Shown here: positions 1 to 5,799 of the stretch, in pieces
How the letters are laid out: every line of letters begins with the position of its first letter
Numbering within the stretch: position 1 is the stretch's first letter
Source of the DNA: Trueperaceae bacterium
GTDB taxonomy: Bacteria > Deinococcota > Deinococci > Deinococcales > Trueperaceae
Length of the DNA: 7,112 bases
NCBI GenBank assembly: GCA_024636105.1
Contig: JAGXHO010000254.1
Location: forward strand, 1-7,112
Direction: 5' to 3'
Notes under the pieces: generated by a model
The model's input: the letters and a program-made list of their open reading frames with translations, nothing else
Databases searched by the model: none
Told to the model about the DNA's origin: nothing
Made by a program: the position numbers and the translations under genes

Positions 1-2204
1 GCGCGCAGGCGGACGGCGTCGCCGCCGACCGCACCCAGGCGGCGCGCGGGAAGCCCGGCGGCGACGCAGGCACGTTCGAGCGCGTCGGCACGATCGGCCG
101 GCAGAGCTACCAGCGCGAGGTCGGCCGCCTCCCCGAACAGGGCGGCGTCGGCGCGGTCCGCCAGGTCGCTCGGCAGCACGGCGGCGACGCCGCGGTCCCC
201 CAGGATGGCCATCTCGGCCAACGCTACGGCCAAGCCGCCGTCGCCGACGTCGTGCGCGGTGGCGACCACGCCGCCCTGGACCAGGCCCACCAGCGTGGTG
301 ACCAGGCGGTCGACGGCCTCGAGGTCGAGGTCGGGCGGTGCGCCGGCCTCGAGGCCGTGCACGGCCGCCAGGTAGGTGGTCGCGCCGAGCGTCGGCCGCC
401 CGGCACCGAGCAGCCACACCTCGTCGCCATCGCGCGCGAAGGCCATGGTCGCCCGATGGCGCACGTCGGGGAGCACCCCCACCATCCCGACGGTCGGCGT
501 CGGGAGCACGGCCCGCACCCGTCCGTCGGGCGCGCGGTACTGGTTGTAGAGGCTCACGTTGCCGCCGGTGACCGGGGTGCGCAGCGCCAGGCACGCCTCG
601 CGCAACCCTTCGACGGCCTCGCGCATCTGGAAGTAGACCTCCGGCACCGTCGGGTTGCCGAAGTTGAGGTTGTCGGTCACCCCGAGCGGGGTGGCGCCGA
701 CCGCGGCGAGGTTGCGGGCGGCCTCGGCGACCGCGAGGGCCGCGCCGCGGCGCGGGTCGAGGTAGACGTAGCGCGCGTTGCAGTCGACCGTCGCGGCCAC
801 CCCGCGCCCGCTCCCCTTGATGCGCAGCACGGCCGCGTCGCCCGCACCGGGCACGACGACGGTGTTCGTCATGACCTGATGATCGAATTGGCGGTAGACG
901 GCGCGCTTCGAGGCGATGTCCGGGCAGGCGAGCAAGGTCGCGAGCGTGGCGCTCAGGTCGGAGGGCACGGGCACGTCGTCGAGCGCGCGCTCGCGGGCAG
1001 CGGCCACTGCGGGGTCCTCGCGCCCCTCCCGCACGTAGGTGGGCGCCTGGTTGAGCGGTGCGACGGGCATGTCGCCGACCAGGTCGTCGCCGTCGAAGAC
1101 CCGGAAGCGACCGTGGTCGCGGACGACGCCGACCGGCACCGCGTCGAGCTCCCACTTCTCCAACAGCCCGATCAACTCGCGTTCGCGGCCTGGGGCCGCG
1201 GTGAGCACCATGCGCTCCTGCGACTCGGAGAGCATGACCTCGAGCGGCGTCATGCCGGTCTCGCGGCGCGGCACCCGGGCCACGTCGAAGTCGACCCCGA
1301 GACCGGCCCGGTGCGCCATCTCGCCGACCGACGAGGTGATGCCGGCGGCCCCCATGTCCTGAACGCCGTCGACGAGCCCGGCGGCGATCGCTTCGAGGCA
1401 GGCCTCGAGCAGCAGCTTCTCGAGGAACGGGTCGCCGACCTGCACGGCCGGGCGGTCGGCGTCGGAATCGGCGCTGAGGTCGGCCGATGCGAAGACCGCG
1501 CCGCCCAGACCGTCGCGCCCCGTCTTCGAACCGACGTACAGCAGCACCCGGCCGACGGCCCCGACGGTGCCGGACTGCAGGTCCTCGTGGCGGAGGAGCC
1601 CGAGCGCCATCACGTTCACGAGCGGGTTCTCCCCGTAGCTCGGGTGGAAGGCGATCTCGCCACCGACGGTCGGGACGCCGATCGCGTTGCCGTACGAGGC
1701 GATCCCCTCGACCACGCCGTGGAGCAGGTAGCGCGTGCGTTCGTCGGCCAGGTCGCCGAAGCGCAGCGCGTCGAGGATCGCGATCGGCCGCGCGCCCATC
1801 GCGAAGATGTCGCGCAGGATGCCGCCGACGCCGGTCGCCGCACCCTGCACCGGCTCGACCGCGCTCGGGTGGTTGTGCGACTCCATCTTGAAGGCGAGCC
1901 CCCACCCCTCGCCGACGTCGACGACGCCGGCGTTCTCGCCCGGGCCCTGGAGCACCTGCGGGCCCTCCGTGGGGAGCCGGCGCAGCAGCGGCCGGGAGTT
2001 CTTGTAGCCGCAGTGCTCGCTCCACAGGGCGCCGAACATCGCCGCCTCGAGGGCGTTGGGGGCGCGGCCCAAGTGGTCCACGACCTGCGCGAACTCCACG
2101 GCGTCGAGGCCGAAGGTGGCGGCGCGCTCGGCGGCGACCGGAGCGCCGACCGGGACGGCGCTCAGCGGCGCCTCGGTCCACACGTGCCCGATGCGCGGCG
2201 TCAC
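1..2204 (-). CDS. purL: Phosphoribosylformylglycinamidine synthase subunit PurL (3' end cut by window edge)
   Basis: PurL is the ATP-dependent synthetase subunit of FGAM synthase (purine step 4). It converts FGAR to FGAM with ammonia channelled from the glutaminase PurQ, in the cytoplasm. Reading the minus strand from 2204 gives 734 codons with no stop before the window edge. Small-type PurL is about 725-750 residues, so probably only a short C-terminal tail is missing. Visible motifs are [13 protein letters not shown] (62-74), [12 protein letters not shown] (107-118) with the metal/substrate region, [15 protein letters not shown] (126-140), [11 protein letters not shown] (173-183), [12 protein letters not shown] (281-292) and SESQERM (326-332). 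The second AIRS-like half shows [24 protein letters not shown] and [12 protein letters not shown]. The GTG start overlaps the purQ stop (GTGA), with GGAG seven bases upstream, so translation is probably coupled to purQ. Identity is certain. The first 20 or so residues are less conserved, so the exact start is slightly less sure. Confidence 0.97.
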   Translation of the reverse strand, partial: MTPRIGHVWTEAPLSAVPVGAPVAAERAATFGLDAVEFAQVVDHLGRAPNALEAAMFGALWSEHCGYKNSRPLLRRLPTEGPQVLQGPGENAGVVDVGEGWGLAFKMESHNHPSAVEPVQGAATGVGGILRDIFAMGARPIAILDALRFGDLADERTRYLLHGVVEGIASYGNAIGVPTVGGEIAFHPSYGENPLVNVMALGLLRHEDLQSGTVGAVGRVLLYVGSKTGRDGLGGAVFASADLSADSDADRPAVQVGDPFLEKLLLEACLEAIAAGLVDGVQDMGAAGITSSVGEMAHRAGLGVDFDVARVPRRETGMTPLEVMLSESQERMVLTAAPGRERELIGLLEKWELDAVPVGVVRDHGRFRVFDGDDLVGDMPVAPLNQAPTYVREGREDPAVAAARERALDDVPVPSDLSATLATLLACPDIASKRAVYRQFDHQVMTNTVVVPGAGDAAVLRIKGSGRGVAATVDCNARYVYLDPRRGAALAVAEAARNLAAVGATPLGVTDNLNFGNPTVPEVYFQMREAVEGLREACLALRTPVTGGNVSLYNQYRAPDGRVRAVLPTPTVGMVGVLPDVRHRATMAFARDGDEVWLLGAGRPTLGATTYLAAVHGLEAGAPPDLDLEAVDRLVTTLVGLVQGGVVATAHDVGDGGLAVALAEMAILGDRGVAAVLPSDLADRADAALFGEAADLALVALPADRADALERACVAAGLPARRLGAVGGDAVRLR

Positions 2205-2215
2205 GCGGCCGCTCC
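2201..2215 (-). promoter_or_regulatory. GTGA stop/start overlap and Shine-Dalgarno for purL
   Basis: On the minus strand the purL GTG (2204-2202) shares bases with the purQ TGA (2203-2201). A GGAG core (complement of 2212-2215) lies seven bases before the GTG, inside the last codons of purQ. This arrangement decides the purL start and suggests termination-reinitiation coupling, which would help keep the two subunits balanced. Confidence 0.75.
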
Positions 2216-2881
2216 GGCGGCGCGGGCGAACGCGCGCAGCAGAGGCACGCCGTCGAGCCCCCCGAGCAGTTCGTCGGCCGCGCGCTCCGGGTGCGGCATC
2301 ATGCCGAGCACGTTGCCGGCCTCGTTCAGCACGCCCGCCACGTCGCGGTCGGCGCCATTGGGGTTGGCGTCGGGCAGGTACCGGAACGCCACCCGGCGAT
2401 CGCGGTCCAGGAGGTCGAGCATCGCGGCGTCGGCCACGTAGCGTCCGTCGTGGTGGGCGATCGGCAGCTGAAGCACGTCGCCGCGCCGCAGCCCTGCGAG
2501 CAGCGGAAGGTCGTCGCGCTCGACCCGAACCGCCACCGTGGAGCAGACGAAGGTGAGCCCGGCGTTGCGTGCCAGTGCGCCGGGCAACAGGCCCGCCTCG
2601 GTGAGCACCTGGAAGCCGTTGCACACGCCGAGCACCGGCCCGCCGCGCGCCGCGAAGCCGCGCACGGCCGCCATCACGGGGCTCTGCGCGGCGAGCGCGC
2701 CCGAGCGCAGGTAGTCGCCGTAGCTGAAGCCGCCAGGCACGAGGACGCCGCCGACCCCGCCGAGGTCGGTTTCGGTGTGCCAGACGAAGCGGACCGACGC
2801 ACCGCTGGCCACCTCGAGGGCGAAGCGGGCGTCGTCGTCGCAGTTGGAGCCGGGGAAGCGGAGCACCGCGAGGTCGTTCAC
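2201..2881 (-). CDS. purQ: Phosphoribosylformylglycinamidine synthase subunit PurQ (glutaminase)
   Basis: PurQ is the class I glutamine amidotransferase subunit of FGAM synthase. It hydrolyses glutamine and passes ammonia to PurL. With the chosen GTG start at 2881 the product is 226 residues, the usual family length (about 220-230), and begins [17 protein letters not shown], matching the typical PurQ N-terminus. The oxyanion strand [13 protein letters not shown] is at 51-62. The nucleophile is Cys87 in GVCNGFQVL, and the His-Glu pair is His197/Glu199 in MMPHPERA, so the catalytic triad is complete. An in-frame GTG at 2932 would add 17 poorly conserved residues (QPGGEARPR...), so I prefer 2881. 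No good Shine-Dalgarno sits close to that GTG. A six-codon ATG ORF (2898-2878) ends across it in another GTGA overlap, which may matter for initiation. purL follows directly; purS is not upstream. Confidence 0.96.
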   Translation of the reverse strand: MNDLAVLRFPGSNCDDDARFALEVASGASVRFVWHTETDLGGVGGVLVPGGFSYGDYLRSGALAAQSPVMAAVRGFAARGGPVLGVCNGFQVLTEAGLLPGALARNAGLTFVCSTVAVRVERDDLPLLAGLRRGDVLQLPIAHHDGRYVADAAMLDLLDRDRRVAFRYLPDANPNGADRDVAGVLNEAGNVLGMMPHPERAADELLGGLDGVPLLRAFARAAGAAA

Positions 2882-2920
2882 GTGCTGGCTGTGATCATGG
2901 GAACGGGGTCGTGCCTCTCC

Positions 2921-2969
2921 CCCGGGCTGCACCCGGGACGCGCGCGGGATCGGGGGCCCCTCGGGGCCC
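2921..2969 (-). promoter_or_regulatory. GC-rich double-hairpin leader of purQ
   Basis: Two compact inverted repeats lie between the putative purQ promoter and its start. One is CCCGGG (2921-2926) and CCCGGG (2932-2937) around a five-base loop. The other is GGGCCCC (2954-2960) and GGGGCCC (2963-2969), which would fold with a CUCG-type tetraloop. Neither is followed by a T-run on the minus strand, so neither looks like a simple intrinsic terminator. Their position in the probable 5' UTR fits a translational or mRNA-stability role, but no riboswitch class (for example the purine or PRPP aptamer) is recognisable. Chance structure in GC-rich DNA is an alternative. Confidence 0.4.
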
Positions 2970-2979
2970 GAACCGGGTC

Positions 2980-2988
2980 AGCCTAGCA
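2980..2988 (-). promoter_or_regulatory. Weak extended -10 candidate for purQ-purL
   Basis: On the minus strand TGC is followed by TAGGCT (2985-2980), an extended -10 pattern with the TAnnnT bases. It would start a transcript near 2973 with a leader of about 90 bases containing both hairpins. No -35 hexamer is visible 16-18 bases upstream, so this is only a candidate. Confidence 0.3.
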
Positions 2989-3025
2989 CCCGTGCCAGGC
3001 GCGCTCGTCCCCGGGCGGACGGTCC

Positions 3026-3034
3026 TGCTATACT
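3026..3034 (+). promoter_or_regulatory. Extended -10 promoter for the tRNA-Leu/secG transcript
   Basis: TGC followed by TATACT (3029-3034) is a near-consensus extended -10 element in a GC-rich background, predicting a start near 3041, about 30 bases before the tRNA. No convincing -35 is seen, as is common with extended -10 promoters. A direct repeat CCGGGCGG flanks it (3011-3018 and 3041-3048). The tRNA leader contains a small GGCC/GGCC hairpin (3047-3058). Confidence 0.6.
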
Positions 3035-3070
3035 ACGCGACCGGGCGGCCGAACGGCCTACGCCCGACCG

Positions 3071-3154
3071 GCCGGGATGGCGGAACGGTAGACGCAGTCG
3101 ACTCAAAATCGACCGGGGCGACCCGTGCGGGTTCGAATCCCGCTCTCGGCACCA
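3071..3154 (+). tRNA. tRNA-Leu (anticodon CAA), CCA encoded
   Basis: This is an 84-base type II tRNA that reads the UUG codon. The acceptor stem GCCGGGA (3071-3077) pairs with TCTCGGC (3144-3150) with one G-T wobble, then the discriminator A at 3151 and an encoded CCA (3152-3154). The D arm has GCG/CGC with GG in the loop. The anticodon stem GTCGA/TCGAC encloses the loop CTCAAAA, placing CAA at 3104-3106. The long variable arm CGGGGCGACCCG marks the leucine/serine class, and the T arm GCGGG-TTCGAAT-CCCGC is canonical. All stems close, so the gene looks functional. secG starts 89 bases downstream with no obvious terminator or promoter between, so co-transcription and processing is likely. Confidence 0.97.
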
Positions 3155-3181
3155 GTTCGTTCGATCGCCACGCGCCGCGCA

Positions 3182-3191
3182 GGTCGCGACC
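3182..3191. repeat. 10-bp palindrome GGTCGCGACC, copy 1 (upstream of secG)
   Basis: A perfect 10-bp palindrome, identical to the sequence at 3783-3792 upstream of the binding-protein gene. It sits 52 bases before the secG start. It could be a protein-binding site, a methylation target (it contains TCGCGA) or chance. Confidence 0.4.
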
Positions 3192-3210
3192 GCCCCGTGC
3201 GGCGCACCGA

Positions 3211-3227
3211 GCGCACGCCGCGTGCGC
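3211..3227 (+). promoter_or_regulatory. Hairpin just before the secG ribosome-binding site
   Basis: GCGCAC (3211-3216) and GTGCGC (3222-3227) can pair around a five-base loop, ending five bases before the AAGGAG. The right arm could instead pair with GGCGCAC at 3201-3207, and that segment with GTGC at 3197-3200, so alternative folds exist. It lies in the spacer between tRNA and secG and may protect the 5' end left by tRNA processing. Confidence 0.35.
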
Positions 3228-3243
3228 CCTTCAAGGAGACCTC

Positions 3244-3480
3244 ATGTTCTGGCTCGTCCTCATCCCCTTCCTGCTCATGTCGGCCCTCCTGACCACCGTC
3301 GTCCTCTTGCAAGAGCCCAAGCAGTCGGGCCTCGGCGACGGCCTCTCGGGCGGCGGTGGCGGCGGTGGCGTCGACTTCGGCACGCGCGGCGGCACCGCCG
3401 GCGGGTTGCAGCGCGTGACCATTTACCTCGGCATCGCGTGGGCGTCGTTCGCGCTGCTGCTTCAGCTCGTTCCGCGCTGA
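3244..3480 (+). CDS. secG: Preprotein translocase subunit SecG
   Basis: SecG is the small auxiliary subunit of the SecYEG channel in the cytoplasmic membrane; it aids SecA-driven export. The 78-residue product is a typical length. It has two hydrophobic segments (about 2-22 and 56-76). The first ends in the family signature VVLLQEPKQSGLG (19-31), and a glycine-rich linker (about 32-54) joins it to the second. AAGGAG at 3233-3238, five bases before the ATG, fixes the start. The linker carries seven consecutive glycines (36-42) encoded by a 9-bp tandem GGC/GGT repeat, which may vary in length between strains. The gene follows a tRNA-Leu gene; in E. coli a tRNA-Leu gene also neighbours secG, though downstream of it. 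Confidence 0.95.
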   Translation: MFWLVLIPFLLMSALLTTVVLLQEPKQSGLGDGLSGGGGGGGVDFGTRGGTAGGLQRVTIYLGIAWASFALLLQLVPR

Positions 3481-3706
3481 ACACCGATCGTCGCGGTACG
3501 TGAAGTCGGCGTGAAGCGGCCGAGGCCGCCGCACGCGCGTCCCAAGCTCATCCAGCACGCACCACGGATACCGCACCAGTTCCTCGGAGCGGTATCGTCG
3601 TTTCGGGGCATCGCGTAGCCATGTCGTGACCGACGCACGTCCGCGCGCCCGTCCGCCGCCACGGCCGGCTCGACGTCGGCCCCCGTCGTGAGCGGCGAAT
3701 CGTCCG
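3481..3706. other. Intergenic stretch downstream of secG without a credible gene
   Basis: Open frames here on either strand lack a Shine-Dalgarno, are rich in arginine, alanine and serine, and match nothing I recognise. A short stem GCGGC-CGAG-GCCGC (3516-3529) has no following T-run. An imperfect tandem repeat, GTGAAGTCGGC/GTGAAGCGGC, covers 3500-3520. The clearest element is the inverted repeat at 3567-3596. No tRNA, insertion sequence or CRISPR repeat is seen. Confidence 0.6.
3567..3596 (+). repeat. 8-bp inverted repeat GATACCGC-N14-GCGGTATC
   Basis: The arms are perfect complements (3567-3574 and 3589-3596) separated by 14 bases. As DNA it could be an operator. As RNA it could form a stem followed by GTCGTTTCG, which would make a weak terminator for secG. 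The half-site resembles that of the repeat at 3721-3748 (GCGGTTCC), which has the same spacer length. I cannot decide between the two roles. Confidence 0.5.
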
Positions 3707-3735
3707 TTGCTTCCCTGTCGCGGTTCCGATATAAA
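3707..3735 (+). promoter_or_regulatory. Sigma-70-type promoter for the ABC importer operon
   Basis: TTGCTT (3707-3712) and TATAAA (3730-3735) are separated by 17 bp, the ideal housekeeping spacing, in a region where A/T-rich hexamers are rare. The predicted start is around 3741-3743, giving a leader of about 90 bases before the ATG at 3831. The -10 lies within an inverted repeat, so binding there would block RNA polymerase. Confidence 0.75.
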
Positions 3736-3748
3736 CTGTCGGGAACCG
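3721..3748. promoter_or_regulatory. Operator-like inverted repeat CGGTTCC-N14-GGAACCG over the -10
   Basis: Perfect 7-bp arms (3721-3727 and 3742-3748) enclose the -10 hexamer. The left arm is in the promoter spacer and the right arm at the expected transcription start. Superimposed is a direct repeat CTGTCG (3715-3720 and 3736-3741) spaced 21 bp, two helical turns. The geometry fits a dimeric repressor of nutrient uptake. The regulator is not in the window and its family cannot be named from this. Confidence 0.5.
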
Positions 3749-3756
3749 TCGCATTC

Positions 3757-3778
3757 TGCGAGCGGTAGGCACCGCGCA
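3757..3778 (+). promoter_or_regulatory. Leader hairpin in the importer mRNA
   Basis: GCGGT (3762-3766) pairs with ACCGC (3771-3775) around AGGC. The stem extends through a GA bulge with TGC (3757-3759) and GCA (3776-3778). It is in the predicted 5' UTR, close to the transcript's 5' end, and could stabilise the message. It contains another GCGGTA copy. Confidence 0.35.
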
Positions 3779-3782
3779 ATCG

Positions 3783-3792
3783 GGTCGCGACC
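3783..3792. repeat. 10-bp palindrome GGTCGCGACC, copy 2 (upstream of the binding-protein gene)
   Basis: Identical to 3182-3191. It lies 38 bases before the start codon, within the predicted 5' UTR, and is followed by a half copy, GGTCGC. Only these two complete copies were found when reading the window. Confidence 0.4.
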
Positions 3793-3816
3793 AGGGTCGC
3801 TTCAGCGTGGTCTCGC

Positions 3817-3824
3817 AAAGGAGG
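3817..3824 (+). promoter_or_regulatory. Very strong ribosome-binding site of the binding-protein gene
   Basis: AAAGGAGG, a near-perfect anti-16S match, ends six bases before the ATG at 3831. It excludes the in-frame GTG at 3807, which lies upstream of it, and is the best Shine-Dalgarno in the window, as expected for a protein needed in excess. Confidence 0.85.
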
Positions 3825-3830
3825 AACTAC

Positions 3831-5645
3831 ATGGGCATTTGGTCCCGCACCAACTTCGCGCGTCGCGCGCGACTCTCAGCCGTGGTGGCGGTGGCGTCGG
3901 CCGCTCTGCTCGGCTCGGCGTTCGCGCAGCCGCTCCAGTGGCCCGCCGAGTACGCCCCGACCTTCGAGGCCGGGGGCACGATCCAAGAGCCGGTCTTCGG
4001 CGACATCACGACCCTGAACGCGTACCTCACGAGCAGCGCCACGGAGAACGCGATCCTCTCCATGACCGCCGGCCCCAGCTTCTTGTACCGCGACTGGGAA
4101 GACAGCCGCTCGTACCGCACGGACGACGGTGGATACAACCTGTTCTGGGCGTCCGACGTCGAGATCCTCGAGGAGGAGCGCGACTTCATCGTCACGATCC
4201 GCGAAGACTGGACCTGGTCCGACGGCGTGCCGATCTCGATGGACGACGTCGTCGCGGCGCGCGTCCTGCACGGCGACCCGGACGTACAGTCGAACACCTT
4301 CTCGTGCACGGTGGTCGGCGACGACCCAATCGCGTACGAGGTGCTCGACGAGCTCCGCATCCGGATCACCCTCCCCATCCCCCAGGTCAACGCCTTGGCC
4401 AACAAGGACTGCGGGACCATCCCGGCCCACGTGTTCATGCCCGTCTACGAAGCCGAGGGTGGCGCCGCCGCCGCAGGCCTCTGGAGCACGGCCACGCCAG
4501 TCGAAGAGATCGTCTCGGGTGGGCCGTACCAGATCGCGGAGTTCCGCCCCGGTGAGCGCCTGGTGCTGGAGCGCAACCCGAGCTACACCTTCGAGCTCGC
4601 GGCCGACGGCACGCCGATCACCGGCCCCGATCGCTGGACCGTCACGATCGCGCAGGACCAGAACGCGGTCCTCGCGCAGGTCTTGACCAACCAGGCGTCG
4701 TTCTGGTGGCCCACCACGCTCGATCAGGTGCGCTCGATTCAGCAGGGCATCACCGGCGGCACGATCGATGGGACCTTCTTCCCGAACATCAGCCCGGGGA
4801 CGAACGTCGACTTCATCACGTACAACTTCAACAGCACCGACCAATGCAAGGCCGACATGTTCTCGAACTCGCAGTTCCGACGCGCCGTGAGCATGGTGTT
4901 CGATCGCGACGCCATGGTCCAAGGGGCCGTCGGTGGCCTCGGCTTCCCGGCCAGCGACATGAACAACGAGGCGAGCGCGCCCTTCGACCCGGGCTTCATG
5001 GACCCCCTCCCGTACGATCCCGAAGCGGCCGTGGAGCTCCTCCGTGGCCTCGGGTTCACGCAGATGGGCAACGACGGCGTCCTGCTCAACCCGAGCACCG
5101 GCTGCCGCGTCGAGTTCGACCTGCAGTTCAACACCGGCAACAACCGGCGTGCGCAGCTCGCCCTGATCGCGAGCCAGAACGCGGCCGAGTTCGGCATCAA
5201 GATCAACCCGCGCGAGGTGTCGGTCGACATCTGGCAGAACTCGATCCTCGGTACCGGCCTTCCGCGCGGCGCCGACTACGACGCCCAGATCTGGGGCCTG
5301 GCCGGTGGCGACGTCGACAACCCGTCCGCCCCGAACGTCTTGCGGATCGCCGTGAACCTCAACGCCTGGAACAAGGACACCTCGAACGTGCGCTCGTGGG
5401 AACTGCTCATGGACGGGCTGACCGTGGCGATGGACGCGGAGTTGGACCTCGACGCTCGCGTGGCACTCTGGCGCCAGCGCGCCGAGGTGATGCGCGAACA
5501 CCTGCCGGTCACGCCGCTCATCGCGGCCGGGTTCCACTTCTACGAGAACGTCGGCAACGTCTGGGCCGAAGGCTCGTTCGACGCGACCTCGCTCGAGTCG
5601 CCCTACCGCCCCGGCAACTTCCGCGGGCTGTTGATGGCGCCCTGA
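3831..5645 (+). CDS. ABC transporter substrate-binding protein, family 5 (peptide/nickel/opine type)
   Basis: This exported receptor captures a solute, most likely oligopeptides or another small molecule, and delivers it to the downstream permeases. The product is 604 residues, somewhat longer than typical DppA/OppA proteins (about 530-560). A Sec signal peptide is clear: basic MGIWSRTNFARRARLS, hydrophobic core 17-29, and cleavage probably after AFA (32), before Q33. There is no lipobox cysteine. The family 5 fold is shown by an N-terminal strand with a hydrophobic pocket region (LNAYLTSSATENAIL, 62-76), WTWSDGVPISMDDVVAARV (128-145), SGGPYQIAEFRPGERLVLERNPSY (229-252, the domain's hallmark), FRRAVSMVFDRDAMVQGAVGG (349-369) and YDPEAAVELLRGLGF (395-409). 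Four cysteines remain after the signal (159, 194, 339, 425), possibly two disulfides. The substrate cannot be deduced from sequence. Expression probably exceeds that of the permeases, given the hairpin behind it. Confidence 0.93.
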   Translation: MGIWSRTNFARRARLSAVVAVASAALLGSAFAQPLQWPAEYAPTFEAGGTIQEPVFGDITTLNAYLTSSATENAILSMTAGPSFLYRDWEDSRSYRTDDGGYNLFWASDVEILEEERDFIVTIREDWTWSDGVPISMDDVVAARVLHGDPDVQSNTFSCTVVGDDPIAYEVLDELRIRITLPIPQVNALANKDCGTIPAHVFMPVYEAEGGAAAAGLWSTATPVEEIVSGGPYQIAEFRPGERLVLERNPSYTFELAADGTPITGPDRWTVTIAQDQNAVLAQVLTNQASFWWPTTLDQVRSIQQGITGGTIDGTFFPNISPGTNVDFITYNFNSTDQCKADMFSNSQFRRAVSMVFDRDAMVQGAVGGLGFPASDMNNEASAPFDPGFMDPLPYDPEAAVELLRGLGFTQMGNDGVLLNPSTGCRVEFDLQFNTGNNRRAQLALIASQNAAEFGIKINPREVSVDIWQNSILGTGLPRGADYDAQIWGLAGGDVDNPSAPNVLRIAVNLNAWNKDTSNVRSWELLMDGLTVAMDAELDLDARVALWRQRAEVMREHLPVTPLIAAGFHFYENVGNVWAEGSFDATSLESPYRPGNFRGLLMAP

Positions 5646-5665
5646 TCGACGCTCGTTAGGAGTAC

Positions 5666-5699
5666 CGGGGGGCGTCTCCGCACGCGGAGGCGCCCCCCG
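5666..5699 (+). terminator. Strong hairpin after the binding-protein gene (partial terminator or mRNA stabiliser)
   Basis: A 15-bp stem (5666-5680 with 5685-5699) with one G-T pair and a CACG loop begins 20 bases after the stop. Only TT follows before more GC, so intrinsic termination should be incomplete. In transport operons such a structure typically protects the binding-protein message and reduces read-through into permease genes. I infer that role here because the permease lies directly downstream on the same strand with no visible promoter of its own. Confidence 0.75.
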
Positions 5700-5708
5700 T
5701 TCCCCGAG

Positions 5709-5725
5709 GGCCGGATCTACCGGCC
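5709..5725 (+). terminator. Second, smaller hairpin in the same gap
   Basis: GGCCGG (5709-5714) and CCGGCC (5720-5725) flank an ATCTA loop and are followed by ATCTTCCTC, a short pyrimidine-rich tract. It stands nine bases behind the first hairpin, so the two may act in tandem. Alone it would be a weak terminator. Confidence 0.5.
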
Positions 5726-5799
5726 ATCTTCCTCCCGCGCACGGCACGCACGACCGCCGACACGAGGCGCCGGGAGCGGCAGCGACTCATTGGGAGATC

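Noticed and set aside
252..2441. Long plus-strand open frame of 729 codons lying across purL and purQ
   Set aside because: It is antisense to two unmistakable genes in GC-rich DNA, where the opposite strand often lacks stops. Its product is low-complexity (His, Arg, Ala, Val, Asp rich) with no recognisable domain and it crosses the purL/purQ boundary.
2201..2932. Longer PurQ form starting at the GTG at 2932
   Set aside because: The extra 17 residues ([16 protein letters not shown]) are unlike PurQ N-termini and lie in the hairpin region. The conserved start begins at the GTG at 2881.
2291..2986. Plus-strand open frame opposite purQ reaching into the intergenic gap
   Set aside because: It has no Shine-Dalgarno or family match and lies antisense to a complete PurQ catalytic domain.
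3516..3529. GCGGC-CGAG-GCCGC stem as the secG terminator
   Set aside because: It is a short stem with no following T-tract; such stems are frequent by chance at this GC content.
3103..3576. Minus-strand open frame across tRNA-Leu and secG
   Set aside because: It overlaps a well-folded tRNA and a typical secG. The peptide is arginine-rich and reads through the tRNA sequence.
3807..3830. Upstream in-frame GTG at 3807 as start of the binding protein
   Set aside because: It would place the strong AAAGGAGG inside the coding region and lengthen the signal peptide's polar start. The ATG at 3831 is ideally spaced.
3707..4555. Plus-strand open frame of 282 codons starting at the importer promoter
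   Set aside because: It begins inside the promoter, overlaps the binding-protein gene in another frame and gives an Arg/Pro/His-rich product with no domain.
3876..5747. Long minus-strand open frame of 623 codons opposite the binding-protein gene
   Set aside because: A codon-bias shadow of a clear family 5 binding protein, with the same low-complexity composition. It also runs through the hairpin region.
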